Assembly: GCA_009937085.1 (NCBI GenBank)
Contig: JAACDD010000017.1
Coordinates: 1-12,133 of the forward strand
Source: Bacteroidota bacterium
Lineage (GTDB): Bacteria > Bacteroidota > Bacteroidia > Flavobacteriales > Flavobacteriaceae
Length of the DNA stretch: 12,133 bases
Direction: 5' to 3'
A program made the translations under genes and the position numbers. Positions 5,944 to 12,133 of this stretch are shown one piece after another. The notes beneath the pieces are model-generated. The model saw only the letters and a program-made list of their open reading frames with translations. It was not told the DNA's origin and did not search any database. How positions within the stretch are numbered: position 1 is the first letter of the stretch; each line of letters opens with the position of its first letter.

Positions 5944-7146
5944 CTAAAGTTCCAACGCTTTTTTAGCATCGCCGTCCATTAATAGTGCAATAGGGTCTTC
6001 AAGTGCTTCTTTTACTGCTACTAAAAACCCAACACTTTCACGTCCATCAACAATACGGTGATCGTACGATAGGGCCACATACATCATAGGACGAATTTCC
6101 ACCTTGCCATCTACAGCAACTGGACGCTGTAAAATATTGTGCATCCCCAAAATTCCCGATTGCGGTGGATTGATAATCGGAGTAGAAAGCATAGAGCCAA
6201 ATACGCCACCATTTGAAATGGTAAACGTACCACCAGTCATGTCGTCTACGGTAATTTTGCCGTCGCGCGCACGAATCGCAAGACGCTTAATTTCAGCTTC
6301 AATTTCTCTAAAATTCATGTCTTCTGCGTTTCGCACAACAGGAACCATAAGTCCCTTTGGACCAGAAACTGCAACACTGATATCGCAGTAATCATACAAA
6401 ATTTGTTCGTTGCCGTCAATCATGGAATTTACATCCGGAAACGCTTTTAATGCACGTACTACGGCTTTGGTGAAAAAGCTCATAAACCCAAGTCCTACGC
6501 CGTGTTTTTCTTTAAATACTTCTTTGTACTCCGCACGAAGGGCAAAAATCGGCGACATATCTACCTCGTTAAAGGTGGTAAGCATGGCCGTTTCGTTTTT
6601 GGCAGCTACCAATCGTTCTGCTACTTTGCGACGCAACATGGACATTTTCTTCCGTGATGATGGGCGTTCGCCCGCTGGCGTCCCCATAGATGGCACTGCT
6701 TTTATAGCGTCTTCTTTGGTAATACGTCCATCACGACCTGTACCAGAAATGGCCGTTGTATCTAAACCTTTTTCGGCAATTATTTTTCGTGCTGCTGGAG
6801 AAGCCGTTCCTGTTGCATAGGTGGTTTCTTGTGTGGCAGCAGGTGCCGCTTGTGGCGTAGCGGCTACCTTTTCAGGTGCAGCTTTTGTTTCTTGTCCATC
6901 AGGTTTAGGTGCAGCCGTATCAATATGACATACTACCGCGCCTACTGCAACGGCATCGCCTTCTTCTGCCTTAAGGGTAATCACACCGCTTTCTTCCGCA
7001 GGAAGTTCTAATGTTGCTTTGTCCGAGTCTACCTCGGCAATGGCTTGATCTTTTTCGACATAATCGCCATCGCTAACCAGCCATTCTGCGATTTCTACTT
7101 CTGAGATGGATTCGCCCGGCGAGGGCACTTTCATTTCTAAAATCAT
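5944..7146 (-). CDS. sucB: Dihydrolipoyllysine-residue succinyltransferase (E2 of 2-oxoglutarate dehydrogenase)
   Basis: 400 residues, the usual length for OGDH E2. The lipoyl domain spans about 1-76 with lipoylated K43 in EVDSDKATLELPAE. An Ala/Pro-rich flexible linker (about 78-112) and the peripheral-subunit-binding domain follow (about 114-151, SPAARKIIAEKGLDTTAISG and TGRDGRITKEDA). The C-terminal catalytic domain begins with RRKVAERLVAAKNETAMLTT and carries the active-site motif H363-RIVDG with D367. The enzyme transfers succinyl from the lipoyl group to CoA in the TCA cycle, forming the core of the cytoplasmic complex. It follows sucA by 17 bp on the same strand, so the two are co-transcribed. 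No E3 (lpd) gene is in the window. The motif LTTFNEVDM and length favour the succinyl- rather than acetyl-transferase. Confidence 0.96.
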   Translation of the reverse strand: MILEMKVPSPGESISEVEIAEWLVSDGDYVEKDQAIAEVDSDKATLELPAEESGVITLKAEEGDAVAVGAVVCHIDTAAPKPDGQETKAAPEKVAATPQAAPAATQETTYATGTASPAARKIIAEKGLDTTAISGTGRDGRITKEDAIKAVPSMGTPAGERPSSRKKMSMLRRKVAERLVAAKNETAMLTTFNEVDMSPIFALRAEYKEVFKEKHGVGLGFMSFFTKAVVRALKAFPDVNSMIDGNEQILYDYCDISVAVSGPKGLMVPVVRNAEDMNFREIEAEIKRLAIRARDGKITVDDMTGGTFTISNGGVFGSMLSTPIINPPQSGILGMHNILQRPVAVDGKVEIRPMMYVALSYDHRIVDGRESVGFLVAVKEALEDPIALLMDGDAKKALEL

Positions 7147-7163
7147 AACTACTCTTTTATGCG

Positions 7164-9902
7164 CTAACGCATGTTGTCTTTGGTTTTATCAAATACGTAT
7201 TCAATAATTTCTTGATGACGCCTTTTGGAACGGGTTGCACTTCCCGCTGCAGGTGCGCCATAAAAACGCCTAGACGCCACACGAAACGTACGCGCCTGAG
7301 GTAAATGTAACAATAAATGCCCGTAAGCACCCATATTACGGGGTTCTTCTTGCGCCCATACTACTTCGGCTTTGGCGTATTTTTTTAGTAAGGTTTCGAT
7401 TTCAGCTTTGGGCAGTGGAAACAATTGCTCCAAACGTACAAGCGCCACATCGGTGCGTTGTTTTTGTTCGCGCGCATCAAGTAAATCGTAATAAAATTTC
7501 CCCGTACAAAGCACTACTGTTTTGACATCATTAGCAGTTACGCTGTCATCGCCTATCAGCGGCATAAACTGACCTGTTGCAAACGCTTCTTTGGTAGAAA
7601 CGGCCTTTGGGTGACGCAACAAACTTTTTGGTGTAAATACCACAAGTGGTTTTCGATACGTCGATTTAAGTTGACGTCGCAACATATGAAACAGGTTTGC
7701 TGGCGTGGTTACATCGGCGACAAACATATTGTCTTTGGCACAAAGTTGCAGGTAGCGTTCCATACGAGCAGAAGAGTGCTCGGCACCTTGGGCTTCGTAG
7801 CCGTGAGGTAAAAACAACACCAATCCATTTTGCATTTTCCATTTGTCTTCGGCAGAGGACAAATATTGGTCAATCATAATTTGCGCACCGTTACTAAAGT
7901 CGCCAAATTGAGCTTCCCAAATCGTAAGTGTATTTGGGCTTGCCATGGCGTAGCCGTAGTCGTATCCCATTACTCCGTATTCTGAAAGGGACGAATTGTA
8001 AATATCAAAATTGCCTTGCGTTTTATGCAAGCTATTTAGCAATACAACCTCCTCCTCGGAGTCTTCTACTTTTAGTACTGCATGTCGATGTGAAAACGTT
8101 CCTCGTTCTACATCTTGACCGGAAATACGCACATCATGCGCTTCAGAAAGTAGCGAGCCGTAGGCGAGCAATTCACCCATTGCCCAATCTAACTTATTAC
8201 GTTCAAAATACATGGCTTTTCGGTCTGCAATCAAGCGAACCGTTTTGCGCAAGAAATTTTTATCTGAAGGTAATGTGGTCAATGTTTCAGCGATGCCATC
8301 TAACTTATCCAATGCAAAAGAAGTATCTACTGGCTGCAACATATCCGCTTCTTTTGCCAATTGAAATCCTGCCCATTCGTCTTGCATAAAGGGCGTGATT
8401 ACGGTATTGGACGCTTGACGCGCATCTTCTAATTTTTCTTCTAAGGATTGTTTGTAAACCGCTTCCATTTGCGCCAATTCCTCTTGATTCATAACCCCTC
8501 TGGTGATTAGCTTTTCAGCATAAATATCGCGTGGGTTTTTGTGCTTGGCAATGGCTTTGTACAATTTTGGCTGGGTAAATCGAGGTTCGTCACCTTCGTT
8601 GTGTCCGTATTTTCGGTAACCCAACAAATCAATAAACACATCTCTAGAAAAATGATTGCGATAGGCCGATGCAAAATTCATGGCGTGTACAACTGCCTCC
8701 GCGTCGTCGGCATTGACGTGCAATACGGGCGATAAGGTTACTTTGGCAATATCGGTACAGTACGTACTCGAACGTCCATCCAAATAATTGGTGGTAAATC
8801 CAATTTGATTGTTCACCACAATGTGTACAGTTCCACCGGTACGATAGCCATCGAGCTGTGCCATTTGCACTACTTCATACACTACACCTTGACCTGCAAT
8901 AGCCGCATCTCCATGAATGAGAATGGGCATCACTTTTTGTCTGTTACCATTGTAGTTCCTGTCTTGTTTTGCTCTAGAAATACCTTCTACTACAGCGTTT
9001 ACGGCTTCTAAATGGGATGGGTTTGGCGCAATGTTCATGTTCACTTGATAGCCCCCATCGGTAAGGCGTTTTGAGGTCCAGCCTAAGTGGTATTTGACAT
9101 CGCCGTCAAAAACTTCTTCCTCGTAGTCTTTTCCATCAAATTCACTAAAAATATCTTGCGCAGGCTTTCCAAAAATATTGGTGAGCGTGTTCAGTCTGCC
9201 ACGGTGTGCCATTCCAACGATAAACTCTTCAACACCGTCCTTAGCAGCGCCTTCAATCAACGCATCAAGTGCTGGAATAAGCGATTCGCCTCCTTCAAGT
9301 GAAAAGCGTTTTTGCCCTACATATTTGGTGTGTAAAAAGTTTTCAAAGGCAACCGCTTCGTTTAGCTTTTTAAGAATGTGTTTCTTTTCTGTTGCGCTAA
9401 AATTTGGGTGATTCCCGTTTTTGTTAATCCATTTTTGGATCCATTGTACCCTATTTGGATGCCGAATAAACATATATTCTAACCCAATAGATTCGCAGTA
9501 AATGCGTTCCAAATGCACAATAATATCGGCAAGGGTAGCCGGTCCAACACCAACAATTTCTCCTGCTGAAAACACGGTGTGCAAATCGTCGTGTGACAAG
9601 CCAAAATTTTCAAGGGCAAGTGTAGGCTTATACTTTCTACGCTCTCGAACGGGATTGGTACGTGTAAACAAATGTCCACTTCCGCGATAGCCGTCAATGA
9701 GTTTTACGACTTGAAATTCTTTAAGCACATTTTCGGGAATGGCGTCACTGGTTTGCTGTTCGCCATTTTCTAAACCAAAGTCAAAGCCTTGAAAAAAGGC
9801 GCGCCAACTAGGTTCTACGCTATCTGGATCGATTAGGTATTGGTCGTAGAGCTGTGCAAAATGCGCCGTATGAGCTGCATTGAGAAACGAAAACTTGTCC
9901 AT
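7164..9902 (-). CDS. sucA: 2-oxoglutarate dehydrogenase E1 component (thiamine-diphosphate dependent)
   Basis: 912 residues from ATG 9902-9900 (MDKFSFLNAAHTAHFAQLYD); an in-frame ATG 39 bp upstream would add a non-homologous leader and lies upstream of the likely transcription start. The N-terminal segment (LNAAHTAHFAQLYDQYL through SVEPSWRAFFQGF) is the E1 domain that binds E2. The thiamine-diphosphate domain shows EFIVGMAHRGRLN (about 227-239), HGDAAIAGQG (330-339) and NNQIGFTT (364-371). The transketolase-like pyrimidine domain follows (LTIWEAQFGDFSNGAQIMID), then the C-terminal domain (VVFTPKSLLRHP, VVLCTGKFYYDL). The enzyme decarboxylates 2-oxoglutarate and loads succinyl on E2 lipoate, in the cytoplasm. 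It is first in the sucAB operon and diverges from umuC. Confidence 0.96.
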   Translation of the reverse strand: MDKFSFLNAAHTAHFAQLYDQYLIDPDSVEPSWRAFFQGFDFGLENGEQQTSDAIPENVLKEFQVVKLIDGYRGSGHLFTRTNPVRERRKYKPTLALENFGLSHDDLHTVFSAGEIVGVGPATLADIIVHLERIYCESIGLEYMFIRHPNRVQWIQKWINKNGNHPNFSATEKKHILKKLNEAVAFENFLHTKYVGQKRFSLEGGESLIPALDALIEGAAKDGVEEFIVGMAHRGRLNTLTNIFGKPAQDIFSEFDGKDYEEEVFDGDVKYHLGWTSKRLTDGGYQVNMNIAPNPSHLEAVNAVVEGISRAKQDRNYNGNRQKVMPILIHGDAAIAGQGVVYEVVQMAQLDGYRTGGTVHIVVNNQIGFTTNYLDGRSSTYCTDIAKVTLSPVLHVNADDAEAVVHAMNFASAYRNHFSRDVFIDLLGYRKYGHNEGDEPRFTQPKLYKAIAKHKNPRDIYAEKLITRGVMNQEELAQMEAVYKQSLEEKLEDARQASNTVITPFMQDEWAGFQLAKEADMLQPVDTSFALDKLDGIAETLTTLPSDKNFLRKTVRLIADRKAMYFERNKLDWAMGELLAYGSLLSEAHDVRISGQDVERGTFSHRHAVLKVEDSEEEVVLLNSLHKTQGNFDIYNSSLSEYGVMGYDYGYAMASPNTLTIWEAQFGDFSNGAQIMIDQYLSSAEDKWKMQNGLVLFLPHGYEAQGAEHSSARMERYLQLCAKDNMFVADVTTPANLFHMLRRQLKSTYRKPLVVFTPKSLLRHPKAVSTKEAFATGQFMPLIGDDSVTANDVKTVVLCTGKFYYDLLDAREQKQRTDVALVRLEQLFPLPKAEIETLLKKYAKAEVVWAQEEPRNMGAYGHLLLHLPQARTFRVASRRFYGAPAAGSATRSKRRHQEIIEYVFDKTKDNMR

Positions 9903-9921
9903 CGAAGGTGGTTGTGCGCAA

Positions 9922-9929
9922 CAAATGTA
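9922..9929 (-). promoter_or_regulatory. Candidate -7 promoter element of sucAB
   Basis: On the minus strand this reads TACATTTG, a perfect match to the Bacteroidota -7 element TAnnTTTG, and would leave a leader of only about 10-15 nt before the sucA ATG at 9902. A convincing -33 TTTG is not seen at 17-23 nt. Just upstream on the same strand are two copies of TGCAAAT (plus-strand 9934-9950 region). Confidence 0.5.
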
Positions 9930-9934
9930 CTGCA

Positions 9935-9961
9935 TTTGCATTTATTTGCACATTATTTTTG
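9935..9961 (+). promoter_or_regulatory. Candidate promoter of umuC-umuD
   Basis: TTTG at 9935-9938 and TATTTTTG at 9954-9961, a perfect TAnnTTTG -7 element, are separated by 15 nt, a little short of the usual 17-23. The leader to umuC would be about 35-40 nt. A second perfect match, TAGTTTTG at 9997-10004, overlaps the umuC start and would give an essentially leaderless message. No recognisable SOS operator is identified here. Confidence 0.4.
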
Positions 9962-10001
9962 TAAAAAAAAGAATATGTATGTATAGTAAAAAAATGTAGT
10001 T

Positions 10002-11267
10002 TTGAGGGTGTTTGCTTTAGTCGATTGTAACAACTTCTACGCTTCGTGCGAGCGCATTTTCCAACCCACATTAGAAGGCAAGCCCATTGCGATTTTGTCC
10101 AACAATGACGGTTGTGTGATTGCGCGCAGCAACGAAGTCAAAGCGCTTGGACTTCCCATGGGAGCGCCAGCACATAAATTTGCGTCCTTTTTTCGGCAAC
10201 ATAACGTACGTGTTTTTTCGTCAAACTATCCCCTTTATGGCGATATGAGCCAGCGCGTGATGGACGTACTTAGGCAGTTTACACCCGAGGTGGAAGTCTA
10301 TAGTATAGACGAGGCCTTTTTGCACTTTGACGGATTTCAACAATACGACATGGAAGCCTATGCGCAACAAATGCGCAAACGCGTACGCAAATGGACAGGC
10401 ATGCCCGTAAGCATTGGACTTGGTCCCAGTAAAGGGCTTGCGAAAGTGGCGAATCGAGTAGCCAAAAAATTTGCCGCCAAAACCAATGGCGTTTACGTCA
10501 TTGACTCCGAAGAAAAACGCATCAAAGCCTTGAAGTGGCTGCCCATTGCAGACGTTTGGGGCATCGGACGCCAACACGCCCGCCGATTGGCATTTAGCAA
10601 CGTCAAAACCGCCTATGACTTTACGCAACTTTCAGACGAGTGGGTTCGTAAACACATGAGCGTAGTGGGACTTCGCCTTAAAAAAGATTTGGAAGGAACG
10701 GCTACCATTCCCATGGAAATGGTACCATCACCAAAAAAAGCCATTGCTACCACCCGTAGTTTTGAATCGCTTATAACCTCCTATGAAGAAATGCGCGAAC
10801 GCATTTCTACCTACGCAACGCTTTGTGCCGAAAAATTACGCAAACAAGGCAGCAACTGTCATGCGGTCTATGTATTTGTACGCAGCAATCCGTTTATGCC
10901 CGATTTGCCGCAATACCGCAACGGCATACTCATCCCGATGCCCTTTGCTTCACAGTCGAGTTTGACCGTTAGCAAGTACGCCCTAAAAGGACTTGAGCGT
11001 ATCTATAAAAACGGTATTCAGTATAAAAAAGCAGGCGTGATGGTTACGGGAATTATACCCAAAAACGCCCAGCAACTTACGCTGTTTGACAAAGAAGATG
11101 CGCGCCACGATGCCCTCATGCAGCGCATAGACCACTTGCACCGCAAGTATGGACCGCATAAAATAAAACTTGCCAACCAAGATCTTTCCCGAACCTTTAA
11201 AATGAAACAAGCGCATCTGTCGCCGCGCTATACCACCAATATTAACGACATTATTACGGTTAAATGA
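10002..11267 (+). CDS. umuC: Y-family DNA polymerase, UmuC-like catalytic subunit of DNA polymerase V
   Basis: 421 residues, typical of UmuC. Palm-domain carboxylates are D8 in FALVDCNNFYASCER and D103-E104 in VYSIDEAF. The fingers block AILSNNDGCVIARSNEVKAL is intact. The helix-hairpin-helix region follows (LPIADVWGIGRQHARRL), then the little-finger domain, a beta-clamp-binding motif QLTLF (358-362) and a C-terminal DUF4113-type tail (KLANQDLSRTFKMKQAHLSP, then RYTTNINDI). The enzyme copies past DNA lesions with low fidelity, activated by processed UmuD. No ATG fits: the start is TTG 10002 or GTG 10008; the latter gives MFALVDCNNF, which matches the usual family N-terminus better. Its stop overlaps the umuD start by 4 bp. 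All catalytic residues are present. Confidence 0.95.
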   Translation: MRVFALVDCNNFYASCERIFQPTLEGKPIAILSNNDGCVIARSNEVKALGLPMGAPAHKFASFFRQHNVRVFSSNYPLYGDMSQRVMDVLRQFTPEVEVYSIDEAFLHFDGFQQYDMEAYAQQMRKRVRKWTGMPVSIGLGPSKGLAKVANRVAKKFAAKTNGVYVIDSEEKRIKALKWLPIADVWGIGRQHARRLAFSNVKTAYDFTQLSDEWVRKHMSVVGLRLKKDLEGTATIPMEMVPSPKKAIATTRSFESLITSYEEMRERISTYATLCAEKLRKQGSNCHAVYVFVRSNPFMPDLPQYRNGILIPMPFASQSSLTVSKYALKGLERIYKNGIQYKKAGVMVTGIIPKNAQQLTLFDKEDARHDALMQRIDHLHRKYGPHKIKLANQDLSRTFKMKQAHLSPRYTTNINDIITVK

Positions 11268-11701
11268 AAAAATCGAGTACCCTCCACTTTTATAGCCCCG
11301 ACGATACCAGCAACAAACCTGATGTGTGGCTTGCCGGAGAAGGCATTTCGGCAGGGTTTCCCTCGCCAGCAGACGATTTTAAAGAAGTGCGTATTAGCTT
11401 AGACAACGTAGTGGTGAAAAATAAAGCGGCTACGTTTTATGCACGTGTTGCAGGACAGTCGATGGTAGGCGCCGGACTAGACGATGGCGATTTGCTTGTC
11501 ATTGACCGAAGCTTAGAACCCGAAAACGGCAAAATTGCCGTGTGTTTTGTAGATGGGGAGTTTACCGTAAAACGGTTAAAAGTAGCTGAAGACTGTGTAT
11601 GGCTGATGCCTGAAAACGACCGCTATAAGCCCCTGCAAGTAACCGAAGAAAACGAGCTGATTATCTGGGGAATTGTAACCCATGTGCTCAAGGCGGTGTA
11701 G
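11264..11701 (+). CDS. umuD: UmuD-like self-cleaving accessory subunit of DNA polymerase V (S24 peptidase family)
   Basis: 145 residues, close to E. coli UmuD (139). The predicted self-cleavage site is A30-G31 in GISAGFPSPADDF, with the FPSPA block of UmuD conserved. The catalytic dyad is S66 in VAGQSMVGAGLDDGDLLVID and K103 in VDGEFTVKRL; relative spacing to the cleavage site matches E. coli (24/25, S60, K97). The P1 residue is Ala, as in LexA, where E. coli UmuD has Cys. There is no N-terminal helix-turn-helix, so this is UmuD and not a LexA repressor. RecA-stimulated cleavage would activate it as partner of UmuC. The ATG overlaps the umuC stop (ATGA, 11264-11267), implying translational coupling. 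The umuC-first order is the reverse of E. coli umuDC. Confidence 0.94.
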   Translation: MKKSSTLHFYSPDDTSNKPDVWLAGEGISAGFPSPADDFKEVRISLDNVVVKNKAATFYARVAGQSMVGAGLDDGDLLVIDRSLEPENGKIAVCFVDGEFTVKRLKVAEDCVWLMPENDRYKPLQVTEENELIIWGIVTHVLKAV

Positions 11702-11775
11702 CCTTACAATTGATTTACCATTTTCGTCTTAATTGTGTGAAACAGATCTAAACCTGTGTTGCAGAAAACCATACC

Positions 11776-11815
11776 TTTTTTTGTCAATCTGAATTTATTT
11801 CAGATTCTAAAAAAA
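11776..11815. repeat. Imperfect inverted repeat, possible umuCD transcript end
   Basis: T7 (11776-11782), AATCTGAA (11786-11793), a 5-nt loop, TTCAGATT (11799-11806) and A7 (11809-11815) form a symmetrical dyad with a 3x2-nt internal loop. On both strands the U-run lies before the hairpin rather than after it, so it is not a standard Rho-independent terminator. It could still stabilise a 3' end. Confidence 0.5.
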
Positions 11816-11865
11816 GCCAGTTGCCAACTCCGTGTATAATTCATTGATAGTTATAGCTTACTTGC

Positions 11866-11885
11866 GAAAGTCCTCGCGGACTTTC
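11866..11885. repeat. Perfect 8-bp hairpin with TCGC loop
   Basis: GAAAGTCC (11866-11873) and GGACTTTC (11878-11885) pair perfectly around a TCGC tetraloop. It is one of the few G/C-containing dyads in this A/T-rich interval. No T-tract follows, so it is not an obvious terminator; a recombination-site or dispersed-repeat role is possible but unproven. Confidence 0.6.
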
Positions 11886-12008
11886 TAACTGTGATTTATT
11901 TGCTAACTTTATTGCTAACCAACGCAACTAACCATACACAAAACCGTTAGTCACAATAAATTTCCAAGAATTCGATAAAAGTATTCTTTTGAATAATTAA
12001 GAACCCGC

Positions 12009-12133
12009 ATGAAAAAAAATATCCGAACCATATCTCTAATTACAACACTATCTGTAATATTAGTGAGTGGAACATCTAACTGGAATAAAGATCTTGCAAC
12101 AACCATTTTAATAGATGCCGAGTACCTAGCAAA
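12009..12133 (+). CDS. Unidentified exported or membrane-anchored protein, N-terminal fragment
   Basis: ATG at 12009 opens a frame that stays open for 41 codons to the window edge. The N-terminus MKKNIRTISLITTLSVILVS has a basic start and a hydrophobic core, as in a signal peptide or membrane anchor, followed by a polar region (GTSNWNKDLATTILIDAEYL). No family can be assigned from this fragment. Support is the signal-like start and absence of a competing frame; a short chance ORF remains possible. Confidence 0.5.
   Translation, partial: MKKNIRTISLITTLSVILVSGTSNWNKDLATTILIDAEYLA

Larger units (their letters stand above)
11702..12008. other. 307-bp non-coding interval with dyads and short repeats
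   Basis: No credible coding frame is seen here. The stretch contains a weak ACAATT/AATTGT pair (11706-11738), a T-stem-A inverted repeat (11776-11815), a GC-containing perfect hairpin (11866-11885), two TTGCTAAC repeats (11900-11907, 11912-11919) and an ACTAAC/GTTAGT dyad (11927-11951). It must carry the 3' end of the umuCD message and the promoter for the gene at 12009; no clear TAnnTTTG -7 element was found before that gene. Confidence 0.7.

Noticed and set aside
6104..7011. Plus-strand frames (up to 136 codons) opposite sucB
   Set aside because: Antisense to a complete, motif-rich E2 gene; no independent start signal or domain.
7611..9690. Plus-strand frames (up to 153 codons) opposite sucA
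   Set aside because: Antisense to a full-length E1 gene; cysteine/histidine-rich shadow translations without family resemblance.
9903..9941. Longer SucA start at 9941 (extra 13 residues)
   Set aside because: The extra leader is cysteine-rich and unlike E1 N-termini, and it would lie upstream of the best promoter match.
10221..11216. Minus-strand frames of 135 and 77 codons inside umuC
   Set aside because: Opposite an intact UmuC frame; no promoter or domain.
11264..11701. LexA repressor as an alternative identity for UmuD
   Set aside because: The protein lacks an N-terminal helix-turn-helix, has UmuD length and the FPSPA block, and is coupled to umuC.
1..12133. CRISPR array, transposase, integrase, phage genes or defence system
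   Set aside because: No regularly spaced repeats, transposase or integrase motifs, terminal inverted repeats or defence-gene domains were seen in any frame.

Overview
The window looks like a chromosomal stretch from a marine-type member of the Flavobacteriia (Bacteroidota). The evidence is the protein families: a TonB-dependent receptor with an N-terminal carboxypeptidase-regulatory-like domain, an ExbB with a cleavable signal peptide followed by a small membrane protein and two ExbD proteins, and a Flavobacteriia-style sucA-sucB pair. Intergenic DNA is A+T-rich, leaders lack clear Shine-Dalgarno sequences, and several promoters can be read as the Bacteroidota -7 element (TAnnTTTG).

Layout. 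Positions 1-1190 (minus) hold the 5' two-fifths or so of a TonB-dependent receptor, cut by the window edge. Positions 1273-1929 (minus) encode a small secreted outer-membrane beta-barrel protein. Positions 2006-4383 (minus) are a compact four-gene energy-transduction operon, exbB - membrane protein - exbD - exbD, closed by a strong intrinsic terminator at 1946-1984. A tRNA-Ser(GGA) sits at 4457-4544, then tatD (4598-5362, minus). Diverging from tatD is a small retropepsin-like aspartic protease (5400-5843, plus). Positions 5944-9902 (minus) carry sucA-sucB, the E1 and E2 subunits of 2-oxoglutarate dehydrogenase. Diverging from sucA is a DNA polymerase V-like pair in the order umuC-umuD (10002-11701, plus) with a 4-bp overlap. 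The last 430 bp are a 307-bp intergenic region rich in dyads and short repeats, and the first 41 codons of an unidentified exported or membrane-anchored protein.

How the genes work together. ExbB/ExbD use the proton-motive force to energise TonB-dependent receptors such as the one at the left edge, so the left third of the window is about outer-membrane transport. sucAB is central TCA-cycle metabolism. umuCD is an error-prone translesion synthesis module. tatD and tRNA-Ser are housekeeping.

Novelty. Most of the window is ordinary core genome, and I see no convincing undescribed system. The points most worth a second look are the non-canonical umuC-before-umuD order, the dyad-rich segment at about 11776-11951 just before a change of gene content, the similar sequence blocks on both sides of the tRNA, the terminator placed only 16 bp before the beta-barrel gene, and the divergent retropepsin.
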